Assembly (NCBI GenBank): GCA_902779945.1 | Contig: CACZDN010000009.1 | Coordinates: 1-38,692, forward strand | Reading direction: 5' to 3' | DNA: 38,692 bases | From: Oscillospiraceae bacterium | GTDB taxonomy: Bacteria > Bacillota > Clostridia > Oscillospirales > Oscillospiraceae | In this document: positions 24,418 through 32,741 of the stretch, one piece after another | Layout: every line of letters begins with the position of its first letter | Position numbering within the stretch: the first letter of the stretch is position 1 | Translations under genes and position numbers: made by a program | Notes under the pieces: generated by a model | Told to the model about the DNA's origin: nothing | Seen by the model: the letters and a program-made list of their open reading frames with translations, nothing else | Database searches by the model: none

Positions 24418-25242
24418 ATGAGTGAATGCACACACGACTGCTCCACCTGCGGAGAGAACTGTTCCGAACGCACGGCGGAGAGCTTCCGCAAAAACCTGCG
24501 AGAGGGGGCCAGCGTCAAAAAGGTCATTGCCGTCGTCAGCGGCAAGGGCGGCGTCGGCAAATCGCTGGTGACTTGCCTGATGGCGTCCGAGATGCAGCGC
24601 CGCGGCTTCCGCTGCGCGGTGCTCGACGCCGACATCACCGGCCCCTCGATCCCGAAGTCCTTCGGCGTACACGAGCCCTGCATGGGCACGGACGAATATC
24701 TCCTGCCCGCGACCACTCACACCGGCCTGCAGCTCATGTCCATGAACCTCATCCTCGAGAACGAGACCGAGCCCGTTGTCTGGCGCGGCCCCGTGATCGC
24801 GGGCGCGGTGACCCAGTTCTGGACCGACGTGCTCTGGCAGGATGTGGACTATATGTTTGTCGACATGCCCCCGGGAACGGGCGACGTGCCGCTGACCGTG
24901 TTCCAGTCCCTGCCGGTGGACGGCATCGTCATCGTCACCACACCGCAGGACCTTGTCGGCATGATCGTGGAGAAGGCCGTGCACATGGCGGAGCTCATGC
25001 ACATCCCGGTCATCGGCCTTGTGGAGAATATGAGCTACTTCAAATGCCCGGACTGCGGCAGGGAGCACGCCATCTTCGGCGAGTCCCGGGTCGAAAAGCT
25101 CGCGGCGCAGTACGGCATCGCGCACACCGCAAAGCTGCCCATCGACCCGGTGATCACAACCATGGTGGACGCCGGCGAGGTGGAGTCCGTCAGCGGCGAA
25201 GCGGTCAGTCCCATCGTCGATGTGATCCAGAAGGAGCTGTGA
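24418..25242 (+). CDS. Mrp/NBP35-type iron-sulfur carrier ATPase
   Basis: A 274-residue P-loop ATPase of the Mrp/ApbC/NBP35 group that binds and transfers Fe-S clusters. The deviant Walker A GKGGVGKS (about 42-49) and the switch region DMPPGTGD are intact, and a C-terminal CPDC motif can hold the bridging cluster. The N-terminus carries an extra cysteine cluster (CTHDCSTCGENCSE), as in NBP35. AAGGAG lies 11 bases before the ATG at 24418. It is followed after one base by a NifX-like gene, a common pairing in anaerobes. Confidence 0.93.
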   Translation: MSECTHDCSTCGENCSERTAESFRKNLREGASVKKVIAVVSGKGGVGKSLVTCLMASEMQRRGFRCAVLDADITGPSIPKSFGVHEPCMGTDEYLLPATTHTGLQLMSMNLILENETEPVVWRGPVIAGAVTQFWTDVLWQDVDYMFVDMPPGTGDVPLTVFQSLPVDGIVIVTTPQDLVGMIVEKAVHMAELMHIPVIGLVENMSYFKCPDCGREHAIFGESRVEKLAAQYGIAHTAKLPIDPVITTMVDAGEVESVSGEAVSPIVDVIQKEL

Positions 25243-25243
25243 C

Positions 25244-25639
25244 ATGCGCATCGCGGTGAGCTATCAGGACGGGCAGATCGGCGAGCATTTCGGGCACGCC
25301 GCCATGTTCGCAATCTACGACTATGAAGACGCGGATGTCAACCGCTGCACCAAGGTGCTTGTGGAGACCGGGGATCTGCACGGCCATCAGGCCATGGCAG
25401 AGCGCATGAAGAGCGAGAGGGTCGACGCGGTGATCTCGGGCAGCATGGGCGGTGAGGCCAGGGCCGCGCTGCTGAGTCTGGGCATCGTCCCCGTCGCGGG
25501 TTATTCCGGCAATGCGGACGACGCGGCGGATCTGCTCATACTGGGCCAGCTTCCGCTGATCACGGACGGTGCGTGCGGCGGTGACTGCGGCGGCTGCGGA
25601 GGCTGCAGCGGCTGCGGCGACCACGGCTGCGGCTGCTGA
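25244..25639 (+). CDS. NifX/NifB-type dinitrogenase iron-molybdenum cofactor-like protein
   Basis: A 131-residue cytosolic protein. Residues 1-105 form the RNase H-like NifX/NafY fold that binds metal-sulfur clusters, with the HFGH motif at about residue 15 and VDAVISGSMGGEA. The last 25 residues are a Cys/Gly tail with repeated CGG and CGC units (eight cysteines), likely a metal-binding tether. It is translated right after the Mrp ATPase gene (gap of one base). No nitrogenase genes are present, so it is one of the orphan NifX-like proteins of anaerobes, probably for Fe-S or other metal-cluster handling. Confidence 0.9.
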   Translation: MRIAVSYQDGQIGEHFGHAAMFAIYDYEDADVNRCTKVLVETGDLHGHQAMAERMKSERVDAVISGSMGGEARAALLSLGIVPVAGYSGNADDAADLLILGQLPLITDGACGGDCGGCGGCSGCGDHGCGC

Positions 25640-25642
25640 TAT

Positions 25643-25678
25643 ACGTCAGTGACCGCAGGGGGCGGTATCCCCTGACGT
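25643..25678. terminator. Hairpin after the NifX-like gene
   Basis: ACGTCAG (25643-25649) and CTGACGT (25672-25678) enclose an inner CAGGGG/CCCCTG pairing. It begins four bases after the stop. There is no T tract, so termination is plausible but not proven. Confidence 0.4.
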
Positions 25679-25707
25679 TGTGCACAATTATTGTTATTCA
25701 TCGCAAG

Positions 25708-25751
25708 ATTCCCCGACGAATACGTAAAAATATGCGTATTCGTCGGGGAAT
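25708..25751. terminator. Perfect 17-bp hairpin between convergent genes
   Basis: ATTCCCCGACGAATACG (25708-25724) and its exact complement (25735-25751) enclose a 10-base AT-rich loop. It lies between the NifX-like gene and the TfoX-N gene, which face each other. The lack of a T run argues for a structural or mRNA-end role rather than a classic terminator. Confidence 0.6.
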
Positions 25752-25825
25752 ATGTTTCATCAATGGGGGTTGCCGCGGGGAAAACGCCGCGAAGCCTTTC
25801 CCTGTGACATCCGTTGTGCCAGTGC

Positions 25826-26149
25826 TCAGCGCCGCTTCTTCGGCGGCGGCAGCTTTTCCGCGATGACGCGGACCATGCGGCAACAGAGCTCGCTGTCGTC
25901 GACGTCCGGGACGAGCATTTCCTTCGCGCCGGGATAGGGGAGCTCCAGGCGAAGCTCGCGCCCGGCCTCCTTCATCATGTCCGCAGCCTCCGGTACGGGC
26001 TTTAGCAGGAAGCGGTCGTCATAGATCCCGCCGACGACCCTGCCCGCACAGTACAGCACGTACTCACCCATCATGGGTCTGGAGGACACGTCCGGCAGCG
26101 GGGAGAGCTGTTCGAGTACGTAATCCAGGTATTCCTTTGAAGATGCCAT
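25826..26149 (-). CDS. TfoX N-terminal domain protein
   Basis: A 107-residue cytosolic protein of the TfoX_N family. The signature is SRPMMGEYVLYCAGRVVGGIYDD followed by FLLKP and a proline-rich, lysine/arginine C-terminal tail. The family is named after the competence regulator TfoX/Sxy, but stand-alone Firmicutes members have no known role. The ATG at 26149 is seven bases after GGAGG; an adjacent ATG at 26152 is too close. It follows the M4 protease gene by 22 bases and may be cotranscribed. Confidence 0.87.
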   Translation of the reverse strand: MASSKEYLDYVLEQLSPLPDVSSRPMMGEYVLYCAGRVVGGIYDDRFLLKPVPEAADMMKEAGRELRLELPYPGAKEMLVPDVDDSELCCRMVRVIAEKLPPPKKRR

Positions 26150-26171
26150 CATGTCACCTCCGAACGATCCG

Positions 26172-28775
26172 TCACGCGGCTTCTTCTGCCGCCTCGACAG
26201 GCAGTTCCACTCTTTCAAGCCCCGCTGTGGGCAGGTATTCGATCAAAAAGGTCCTCGCGCCGGACGCAGTCGATACTTCGCTCCCGGCGAAGGCGCTCAG
26301 AAACCTGGAACGCCACCAGGCTATGGCATCCTCTGCGCCGTTTTCCCCGAAATCCTGATTCACCATAAAATCGGTCAGATCGATCCACCGGTCGTCCACA
26401 AGACAGAGGCACTTGTTGATCTGCGAGCCTCCCGCCGAGATGTTCATCAGCGCGTAATTTGTCGGCTTGTTTTCCAGAATAACCGGAATCACGCCGGTGT
26501 CCATATCCTCCCAGGAAATAAGCTGCACGGCGTCCTTGTACAACATGGCTTCCGTCTGCGACAGAAGTCCGGACAGGAGCTCGCAGGCCGGATTCGTCGG
26601 GGCCTCATTCTCTGCCTCGGGAGCATCATCCGTGATCTCATCCTCAACGGCGTTCTCCGTCTGCTGATCCAACGAGTCCAGCAGTTCGGAGAAATGCCGC
26701 GCTTTCTCAGAATAAGCCCCTCTGCTGTCCGGGTCCTCCAGAAGATCCATGACGAGGGCAGAGATGTCGTCAGCCATCTCCTCGGGCGTTTTCGGCACAT
26801 ACTGCACGGCAATCAGAGCCCATTCCTTATTCTGAAAGGCTTCCGTATCCGGCAGGACAAGACGGACGAGCTTCTGTCCCTCAGGCAGGGTCTGCGGAAG
26901 CCCGGTGGCGGCGATGTTCGTCTGCCCGACCAGCGCGCTGAGCGCGTTCCCGTATGCGCCGTAGAGTCCGCAGCGCTCCAGAGCCCAGGTGAGCAGCGCT
27001 TCGATCCGGCGATAATCCGTCCTGGGCGTCATGCCCATGGCGGTCATGAGCCAGAGGGAAATCGCCTCCTCATAGCTCATCCCATAATCGAGGCAGAGTC
27101 TCGCTGCGATCATGTTCAGCAGGGAGGAGTTGGAATGCACGCCGCCCATGTCGTTGATCGCGTTCGGCGTGACTGTCTGCGGCGCATAGTACAGTCCCCA
27201 CACGGAAGAGGGCTGATGATTGGCGGCGGGATCGCTCATATTCCGCATAACAGTTCCCATATTCTCGCCGAGCTGCCAGGCTGTATCCTCCGTATCCTCA
27301 CAGATAAACTCGACCAGATTGCCCAGAATGTCCGACATGGCCTCGTTGATCGCACCAAAATCGTTTTCATAGAGATTTTGGTTCATGACCGTCGCGGTAA
27401 AGGTGTGGGTATACTCGTGTGCCAGCACATCCAGGGCCAAGCCGAATCCAGTCGCAGACCCCAGTCTCGAATACGGGGCGTATGCAAACATCTGCCAGCC
27501 TTCCACCATGCCCAGGCTGCACGCGTTCTCATAGATCATACCGTTGCTGTAGCAAAGTTCCCGGAGGATGAGCACATCGGTGCCCTGACCGTCCGGACCG
27601 ACCCAGCCCATGCCCGCGTAAAAATCATATGCGCGCAGGTAATTATAAAAGAAATACACATCCTCCATATCCCAGTCGATGTTGTCCGCGCTCCGCAGCG
27701 GGACGATTTCATGATTCTCGCCGTAAGCGGCCTCAAAAAAGTCCGCGAAAACGATGCGCCTATCAACATCGCCAAGGTACCAGCACCCGTCGGCTTCGCT
27801 GTACATGACGGGGACCGTAATGCTCTTCGTGTCGCCGTTTTCGTTCGTGTACGCGCCGGTATAGCTGGCCGCCGTCATGCCGGCAAAGAGATCCTGATGG
27901 CGGTATCCGCTCACGGCCTCCGCATCGCCGGGCTGTCTGACCGGAAGAGAGCAGAGGTACTCGCCGTCGATCCTGACATAGTTCGCAAGATAGGGATACA
28001 TATCCGCATCCTCAGCGCCGTTATGGGTATAGACCACCCAGACACGCTCACTCAGGATCACGTCAGCATCCTCATCCAGGTTTAAGTCCTCCACGGTCAT
28101 GGGCGAGCGGAAGACCCGGTCCGTGTATTCTGCCAGCACCTCAGGCGAGAGCCCGTCCTCTGCGCAGCGGGCAGAGATCAGCACCTCGGCCTCTTCCCGG
28201 GAAACCAATGTCTGCTCGCGGCTCTCCTCCGCGCTGACAGAGGAGAAGACAGCCGTCACCTCGCCGCTTTCGTCCACGGCGATCTTCAGAACCGCGCCCT
28301 TCGTTTCCTCCCCGTCGCAGACCTGCTGAAAGGAGTAGACCGTCTCGCCGTTCATGGTGAGCCTGGATTTTAGAACCAGCAGGGTCAGGGAGGAGCCGCC
28401 CAGCATATCCACAAGCCGATACGCCAGCCGGTATGCGTCCTGCGCATTCGTGACAGAGCCGAACAGGCCGCAGGGACCGATGAAATAGACGACACCGTCT
28501 TCCTCCAGAATCCGGGCGTTTTCGTCCGCGGCCAGGATCGCCTCTTTGGAAACAGGCTCCGCAAGGCCGAGCTGTTTCATCGCCGCGACCGCGTCGTCCC
28601 ACACCGCAAGCTCCATCCCGGCCTCCCGCCTGAGAGCCGATTCGCCCGTGATGGAGAGCCGGATACCCGACTCCCATTCGCAAAAGAGCTCGCCGCCCTC
28701 AGCCGAGGCGAGCGGAGGCAAAAGCATCAAAAACGCCAGCAAAAACGACATAAGATGTCCGAGACATGATTTCAT
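26172..28775 (-). CDS. Secreted M4 (thermolysin-like) zinc metallopeptidase with C-terminal extension
   Basis: An 867-residue secreted protease with a signal peptide (cleavage near ASA-EG, residue 25). A propeptide-like region with FTP/PepSY-type features (about 90-280) precedes the catalytic domain. Zinc-site motifs are HEYTH (453-457), the third ligand E478 in GAINEAMSD, and the catalytic histidine H547 in GGVHSNSS. After the M4 fold ends (about 650) comes a 200-residue acidic extension with a repeated E/D-rich stretch and a final beta domain, not recognised. AGGAGG precedes the ATG. It would degrade or process extracellular proteins. Confidence 0.92.
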   Translation of the reverse strand: MKSCLGHLMSFLLAFLMLLPPLASAEGGELFCEWESGIRLSITGESALRREAGMELAVWDDAVAAMKQLGLAEPVSKEAILAADENARILEEDGVVYFIGPCGLFGSVTNAQDAYRLAYRLVDMLGGSSLTLLVLKSRLTMNGETVYSFQQVCDGEETKGAVLKIAVDESGEVTAVFSSVSAEESREQTLVSREEAEVLISARCAEDGLSPEVLAEYTDRVFRSPMTVEDLNLDEDADVILSERVWVVYTHNGAEDADMYPYLANYVRIDGEYLCSLPVRQPGDAEAVSGYRHQDLFAGMTAASYTGAYTNENGDTKSITVPVMYSEADGCWYLGDVDRRIVFADFFEAAYGENHEIVPLRSADNIDWDMEDVYFFYNYLRAYDFYAGMGWVGPDGQGTDVLILRELCYSNGMIYENACSLGMVEGWQMFAYAPYSRLGSATGFGLALDVLAHEYTHTFTATVMNQNLYENDFGAINEAMSDILGNLVEFICEDTEDTAWQLGENMGTVMRNMSDPAANHQPSSVWGLYYAPQTVTPNAINDMGGVHSNSSLLNMIAARLCLDYGMSYEEAISLWLMTAMGMTPRTDYRRIEALLTWALERCGLYGAYGNALSALVGQTNIAATGLPQTLPEGQKLVRLVLPDTEAFQNKEWALIAVQYVPKTPEEMADDISALVMDLLEDPDSRGAYSEKARHFSELLDSLDQQTENAVEDEITDDAPEAENEAPTNPACELLSGLLSQTEAMLYKDAVQLISWEDMDTGVIPVILENKPTNYALMNISAGGSQINKCLCLVDDRWIDLTDFMVNQDFGENGAEDAIAWWRSRFLSAFAGSEVSTASGARTFLIEYLPTAGLERVELPVEAAEEAA

Positions 28776-28891
28776 GAGAACCTCCTTTTGTGTAACGTTT
28801 CAGTCAGCACCGCTCGATCCGCCTTCGGCGCAGCGCTCCAAACCTGTGCCGGTTCAAGTCAGGCCCGCCTGTCCGCAAGGATAGCGCCGTA

Positions 28892-30397
28892 TCAAAGACG
28901 GCTTGTCAGTGCGCCCATTGCTTTCAGCTGTTTCTTTCGTTCGTACATCATCTGGTCTGCCCGTTCAAAAATATCGCGCAGCTGTTGATCCTCACGGTTC
29001 AGAACGGAGTACCCGATCGAAACGACCACGGCATTGTTTTTGATATTTTCTTCGACCTTACGATTCAGCTCGTCTATCACTCCGTGCATGGTATCATAGC
29101 CCTTCCCCTGAAGGAGGACGACGAACTCGTCACCGCCGACCCGATATACCGCGCCGTGCGTGAAGCAGTCGCAGATCAACGCGCAGGCGTCTTTGATCAG
29201 CTGATCCCCGGCCGCATGACCCTGCAAATCGTTGACAAGCTTCAGCCCGTTGATGTCGCAGACCACGACCGCCAGCTTCTGCAATTCTCCCGCCTGTATC
29301 TGCCGGTTGACGGCCGCTTCATTTTCAGAATAAGCGTGCTTGTTCCTGACGCCGGTCATGGAATCTGTATTCGCCATGTTTCGGAAGGTTCGGCTGGTCT
29401 CTTTCTCCGCATCAAGCTCTGCATTGGAAAGACGTCTGATCTGAAGCATCAGAACGACGCAGAGAGCCAGTGCCGACACCAAAGTGAAAAGGATCATATT
29501 CCTGCCGGTCACAAGATATCTTTCGCTGATATCGTGGATCTGATCCTGTATGACACTCTCGCGGATCAGGACCGCCATCTCCCAGCCCGTTCCCTGGATC
29601 GGAACATAGCACAGCGTCTCATGTGCGCTGCCGGAGATGAACGACAGGCTTCCCATCGCCTCGTTTGTAAAATTCTCGCAGCTTTCTTCCCGGACGTCCT
29701 CCGAAACGATGCCCTTCAACGCCTCAAACAGATTGTGATCGGAGATCACGGGCCCGAGCTCGGTAGCGGATAAGTTGGTGCCGCTATTTGAATACAGAGC
29801 ATAATAGGTTCTGCCCTGATCTTCAAACGCCAGCAGATTGACGATATCGTCGATGTCGAATTGAATGAAACAGGCCTTGAAGCGTTTCCCCATAATGGAG
29901 AGGTCCGGCGTCGGGATCACCAGACAGAGCTGCTTGGACGAGCCGTAGAGATAAACCGTGCTGATGAGGCGGTTTTTTATCTCGGGCTCGGACAAGAAAT
30001 CATGCCGGCTTCTGCCGGTATAGGTCGTGTACTGCGTATACACGATATTGTCCTCATCGACCAGCGCAAAGCGATTGAAGCCCAGCAAGGATTTGACCAC
30101 GCCGAGCGTATTCCGCAGCTCTTCCTGTGACGCGATGTTTTCCCCGGCAATAAAGCTCACGGCCTGCTCCATCTCGTCAAAGCTGTCGTCGATCAGGTTC
30201 GTGATGGATTTTGCGCGGCGGTCCGCCATGGCCTCAAGATAGAAGGAACTGACCGCGGAGACAGCCTCATCGGTTGCGATGCCGATCTGTTTTGACACCC
30301 AGAGCGTATTGGCAATTTCCATGGCAATGAGCAGCAGGGTGCCTATGACGGCTGTCAGAACAACAGCTTTTTTTGCTGTCCGAAATTTCGTGTCCAT
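28892..30397 (-). CDS. Membrane diguanylate cyclase with extracellular Cache-like sensor
   Basis: A 501-residue protein. Helix 1 (about 11-32), an extracytoplasmic sensor of about 260 residues with Cache-like features, and helix 2 (about 299-318) are followed by a C-terminal GGDEF domain. The active-site motif GGDEF is intact at 421-425, with the upstream DINGLKLVND metal-site region, so it should make cyclic di-GMP. The RxxD inhibitory site is missing. Its start overlaps the stop of the binding-protein gene by one base, strongly suggesting that the binding protein presents a ligand to this sensor. Confidence 0.92.
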   Translation of the reverse strand: MDTKFRTAKKAVVLTAVIGTLLLIAMEIANTLWVSKQIGIATDEAVSAVSSFYLEAMADRRAKSITNLIDDSFDEMEQAVSFIAGENIASQEELRNTLGVVKSLLGFNRFALVDEDNIVYTQYTTYTGRSRHDFLSEPEIKNRLISTVYLYGSSKQLCLVIPTPDLSIMGKRFKACFIQFDIDDIVNLLAFEDQGRTYYALYSNSGTNLSATELGPVISDHNLFEALKGIVSEDVREESCENFTNEAMGSLSFISGSAHETLCYVPIQGTGWEMAVLIRESVIQDQIHDISERYLVTGRNMILFTLVSALALCVVLMLQIRRLSNAELDAEKETSRTFRNMANTDSMTGVRNKHAYSENEAAVNRQIQAGELQKLAVVVCDINGLKLVNDLQGHAAGDQLIKDACALICDCFTHGAVYRVGGDEFVVLLQGKGYDTMHGVIDELNRKVEENIKNNAVVVSIGYSVLNREDQQLRDIFERADQMMYERKKQLKAMGALTSRL

Positions 30398-31530
30398 CAG
30401 ATCTCACCATACAGCAGCTCACGCATCAAAGCTGCGTCTTTCTGAAAGATGATCGTCGTTATCTCATTCTTTTTTTCGGGGAACAGCTCGCCGGCCAGGT
30501 TTCCGTCCGCTATTTTCACGGCTGTCTGGATCGTGTCAAAGCCGATGGAATAGCAATCCTGTACGCCGAGACAATAGATCACGCCATCGGATAAATAGCG
30601 CAGGGCCTCCTCGTCGTGATCCATTCCCACAATGACCGCGCCGCTTCCCGTTTCCACGACCGCTCTCGCCGCTCCGACAGGATTGCTCATGTTGCAGCAG
30701 ACAATACCGTCAAGCTCCGGGCAGTCCTTCAGAATCTGAACGGTCAGATCATAAGCCAGGTCAACGGAATCCATATCGTATTCCGTGGCGACGATCTCCA
30801 TATCGCCGTATTTGGCGATCGTATCCCGGGCACCCCTTGCCCGGTCTTCATGGCAGGGCGCGCCTGCGCTTCCGACGAGGATCGCGACCTTTCCTTTATA
30901 TCCCAGCTTTTCGCAGAGCGCCTCTGTCAGATCCGCACCGTCCTGGTAATTATGCGTATTGCCCACATAAGCGATCCTTCTACAGCCGGCGGATGCATCC
31001 GAGCTTGAAAAGGTCATAACCTTCGTTCCGGAATCCACCATCTCATCCAGAACAGGGGACAGGATCTTCTCATCCGCGACATCCACCCCGATGACATCGT
31101 AGCCCTTCTTCTGCGCCATCCGCAGTCTTTGAATCTGATCCTCAGCGGAAACACCCTCCGGCGCCATGTACTCGTAGGTAATCGTGATCCCTTTTTCCAG
31201 ATATTGTCTCTGCGCGTCCTCCATTCCCAGCGCTACCGCGTCCCACCAGGAGTGGACGGTCTTGTAAGTGAAATAAAAGCTGTAGTGGTCTTTCAACGGC
31301 TCATAGGAATCCAGCTCATGCTGAAAGTCCACCGCGCTGCGCAGGGAATCATCCGACACGGAAGGGACTGACGCTTCGACCGGCCGGCTCTCCGCGCTTA
31401 TCTCCGTTTCGACGGAAGCGCTGTGCTCATCTGAATGGACAGCGGGAGGGGCCAGGGAACAGGCGGTAAAAGCAAACACTGCCGCCAGTACCGATAACAA
31501 TAAAACCAAATGCCTTCCCTTATTCCGCAT
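30397..31530 (-). CDS. Sugar-type periplasmic-binding lipoprotein coupled to a diguanylate cyclase
   Basis: A 377-residue lipoprotein with lipobox FTAC (Cys24), a Ser/Glu-rich linker (about 25-65) and a type I periplasmic-binding fold of the RbsB/LacI group. Visible pieces are FYFTYKTVHSWWDAVALGMEDA, YDVIGVDVADEK, RIAYVGNTHNYQDGADL and VIVGMDHDEEALRYL. Proteins like this bind sugars, autoinducer-2-type molecules or similar ligands. No permease or ATPase gene is nearby; instead the stop overlaps the start of the diguanylate cyclase gene, so a sensory role is more likely than transport. AGGAAGG precedes the ATG. Confidence 0.9.
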   Translation of the reverse strand: MRNKGRHLVLLLSVLAAVFAFTACSLAPPAVHSDEHSASVETEISAESRPVEASVPSVSDDSLRSAVDFQHELDSYEPLKDHYSFYFTYKTVHSWWDAVALGMEDAQRQYLEKGITITYEYMAPEGVSAEDQIQRLRMAQKKGYDVIGVDVADEKILSPVLDEMVDSGTKVMTFSSSDASAGCRRIAYVGNTHNYQDGADLTEALCEKLGYKGKVAILVGSAGAPCHEDRARGARDTIAKYGDMEIVATEYDMDSVDLAYDLTVQILKDCPELDGIVCCNMSNPVGAARAVVETGSGAVIVGMDHDEEALRYLSDGVIYCLGVQDCYSIGFDTIQTAVKIADGNLAGELFPEKKNEITTIIFQKDAALMRELLYGEI

Positions 31531-31556
31531 TTTTCATACCTTCCTGAATATTCTAT

Positions 31557-31580
31557 TCCTGTAACGACTCCTGTAACGAC
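31557..31580. repeat. Tandem 12-bp direct repeat
   Basis: TCCTGTAACGAC occurs twice with no gap, in the 55-base space between the second diguanylate cyclase and the binding-protein gene. It could be a regulator site just upstream of the binding-protein gene. Confidence 0.6.
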
Positions 31581-31585
31581 AGAGA

Positions 31586-32665
31586 CTATCTCCGGCGCCT
31601 GTCCCGCTTGAAGCTCGTATAGTACTGTGCTTTATCCGCATACATCATTTCGTCTGACTCTTTGAGAAGAACATCGATCGATTCTGCTGCGTCTGAGCGA
31701 TAACTGTAGCCGATGGAGCAGCTGTACTGCGTCTCAGCGACCGTGTGTTTGATGCGCTCAGCAAGCTGTATTACCTCGCTCCGGGAAGTCTTACGGCAGA
31801 CGATAACAAACTCATCACCGCCAACCCTGTAGCCTGACTGTCCGCGTCTCAGCGCGCGGGTAAAGCATACCGCAAGTGTGATCAATGCTTCATCCCCGGC
31901 TGAATGACCGCCGGTGTCATTGATGGCTTTGAGGCCGTTCATGTCAAGAGACATCAATGCGGTGATATCTTCGGGATTGCGGCATATATCGGCATAGAAG
32001 GCCTGCCGGTTGAGAAGCCCCGTAAGCGAATCGATTGTTGTCAGCTGGAGGATCAAAAAAACATAATACACAAACAGCGCAATGGCGATGATCGAGCAGA
32101 AAATATGCGCATATTCCTTGCCGTACACAAAGGGCAGAACCAGCCCCGAAATAAAGGCAAAGCAGAGAAAGACGATGGGAATGATCTCAATGGACTTCTT
32201 GTTGCTGCGCTTGGAGAGAATATAAACCAGAAAAACACAGTATAACCCGGCCACAAAGAAGGGCAGGAAGCCGAGTGGGCCGCGGCGGAACGTGCTGTCG
32301 CCGTCAATGCCGAACACAATCCCGGTAAAGATCGAAAGGAAGTCGATCACGGCAAGGACGACCGCGGGGATGAAGATAAACGGGCGAAACTTCTTGACCA
32401 GTGTAAAGACGACCTGCGCAATGATAAACGGAGTCGCACTGTATCTTATCGCCATCAGAATGAGCCGCAGAGTCCTGTGGCTGCCCAGATCGGCCAGAGT
32501 GAATTCGGTGTACACAATAATGGAAAGAAGAAAAACCAGAGAAATCAAAACAAACATGCCCCGAATGGTCCTTCTCTCCAGAAAAACCGTTGTTTTGAGC
32601 GTTGCTGTGAACGCGAGCAGAATCAGGATCAGTGCCCAGTTCTGCAAAAAATAATTGGATACCAT
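31586..32665 (-). CDS. Membrane-bound GGDEF diguanylate cyclase
   Basis: A 359-residue protein whose N-terminal half is about seven hydrophobic helices with short loops, without a large extracellular sensor. A GGDEF domain follows, with the intact motif at about 282-286, SLDMNGLKAIND and the early DSLTGLLNR signature. No RxxD inhibitory site is seen. The ATG at 32665 (MVSNYFLQNW) is chosen because the upstream in-frame sequence is not protein-like and overlaps the APH gene; GGGGGTG lies 12 bases before it. It lies just upstream of the binding-protein/cyclase pair, on the same strand. Confidence 0.9.
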   Translation of the reverse strand: MVSNYFLQNWALILILLAFTATLKTTVFLERRTIRGMFVLISLVFLLSIIVYTEFTLADLGSHRTLRLILMAIRYSATPFIIAQVVFTLVKKFRPFIFIPAVVLAVIDFLSIFTGIVFGIDGDSTFRRGPLGFLPFFVAGLYCVFLVYILSKRSNKKSIEIIPIVFLCFAFISGLVLPFVYGKEYAHIFCSIIAIALFVYYVFLILQLTTIDSLTGLLNRQAFYADICRNPEDITALMSLDMNGLKAINDTGGHSAGDEALITLAVCFTRALRRGQSGYRVGGDEFVIVCRKTSRSEVIQLAERIKHTVAETQYSCSIGYSYRSDAAESIDVLLKESDEMMYADKAQYYTSFKRDRRRR

Positions 32666-32741
32666 GGTGCTGTATTTCACCCCCAAATCCGGCGCCGGTG
32701 AAAGGCTCACCCGGGATCTCGCTGCACGGAGGCTGATTATC

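Noticed and set aside
26151-28085. 644-codon open frame on the plus strand
   Set aside because: It is antisense to the M4 protease, whose catalytic motifs are intact on the minus strand.
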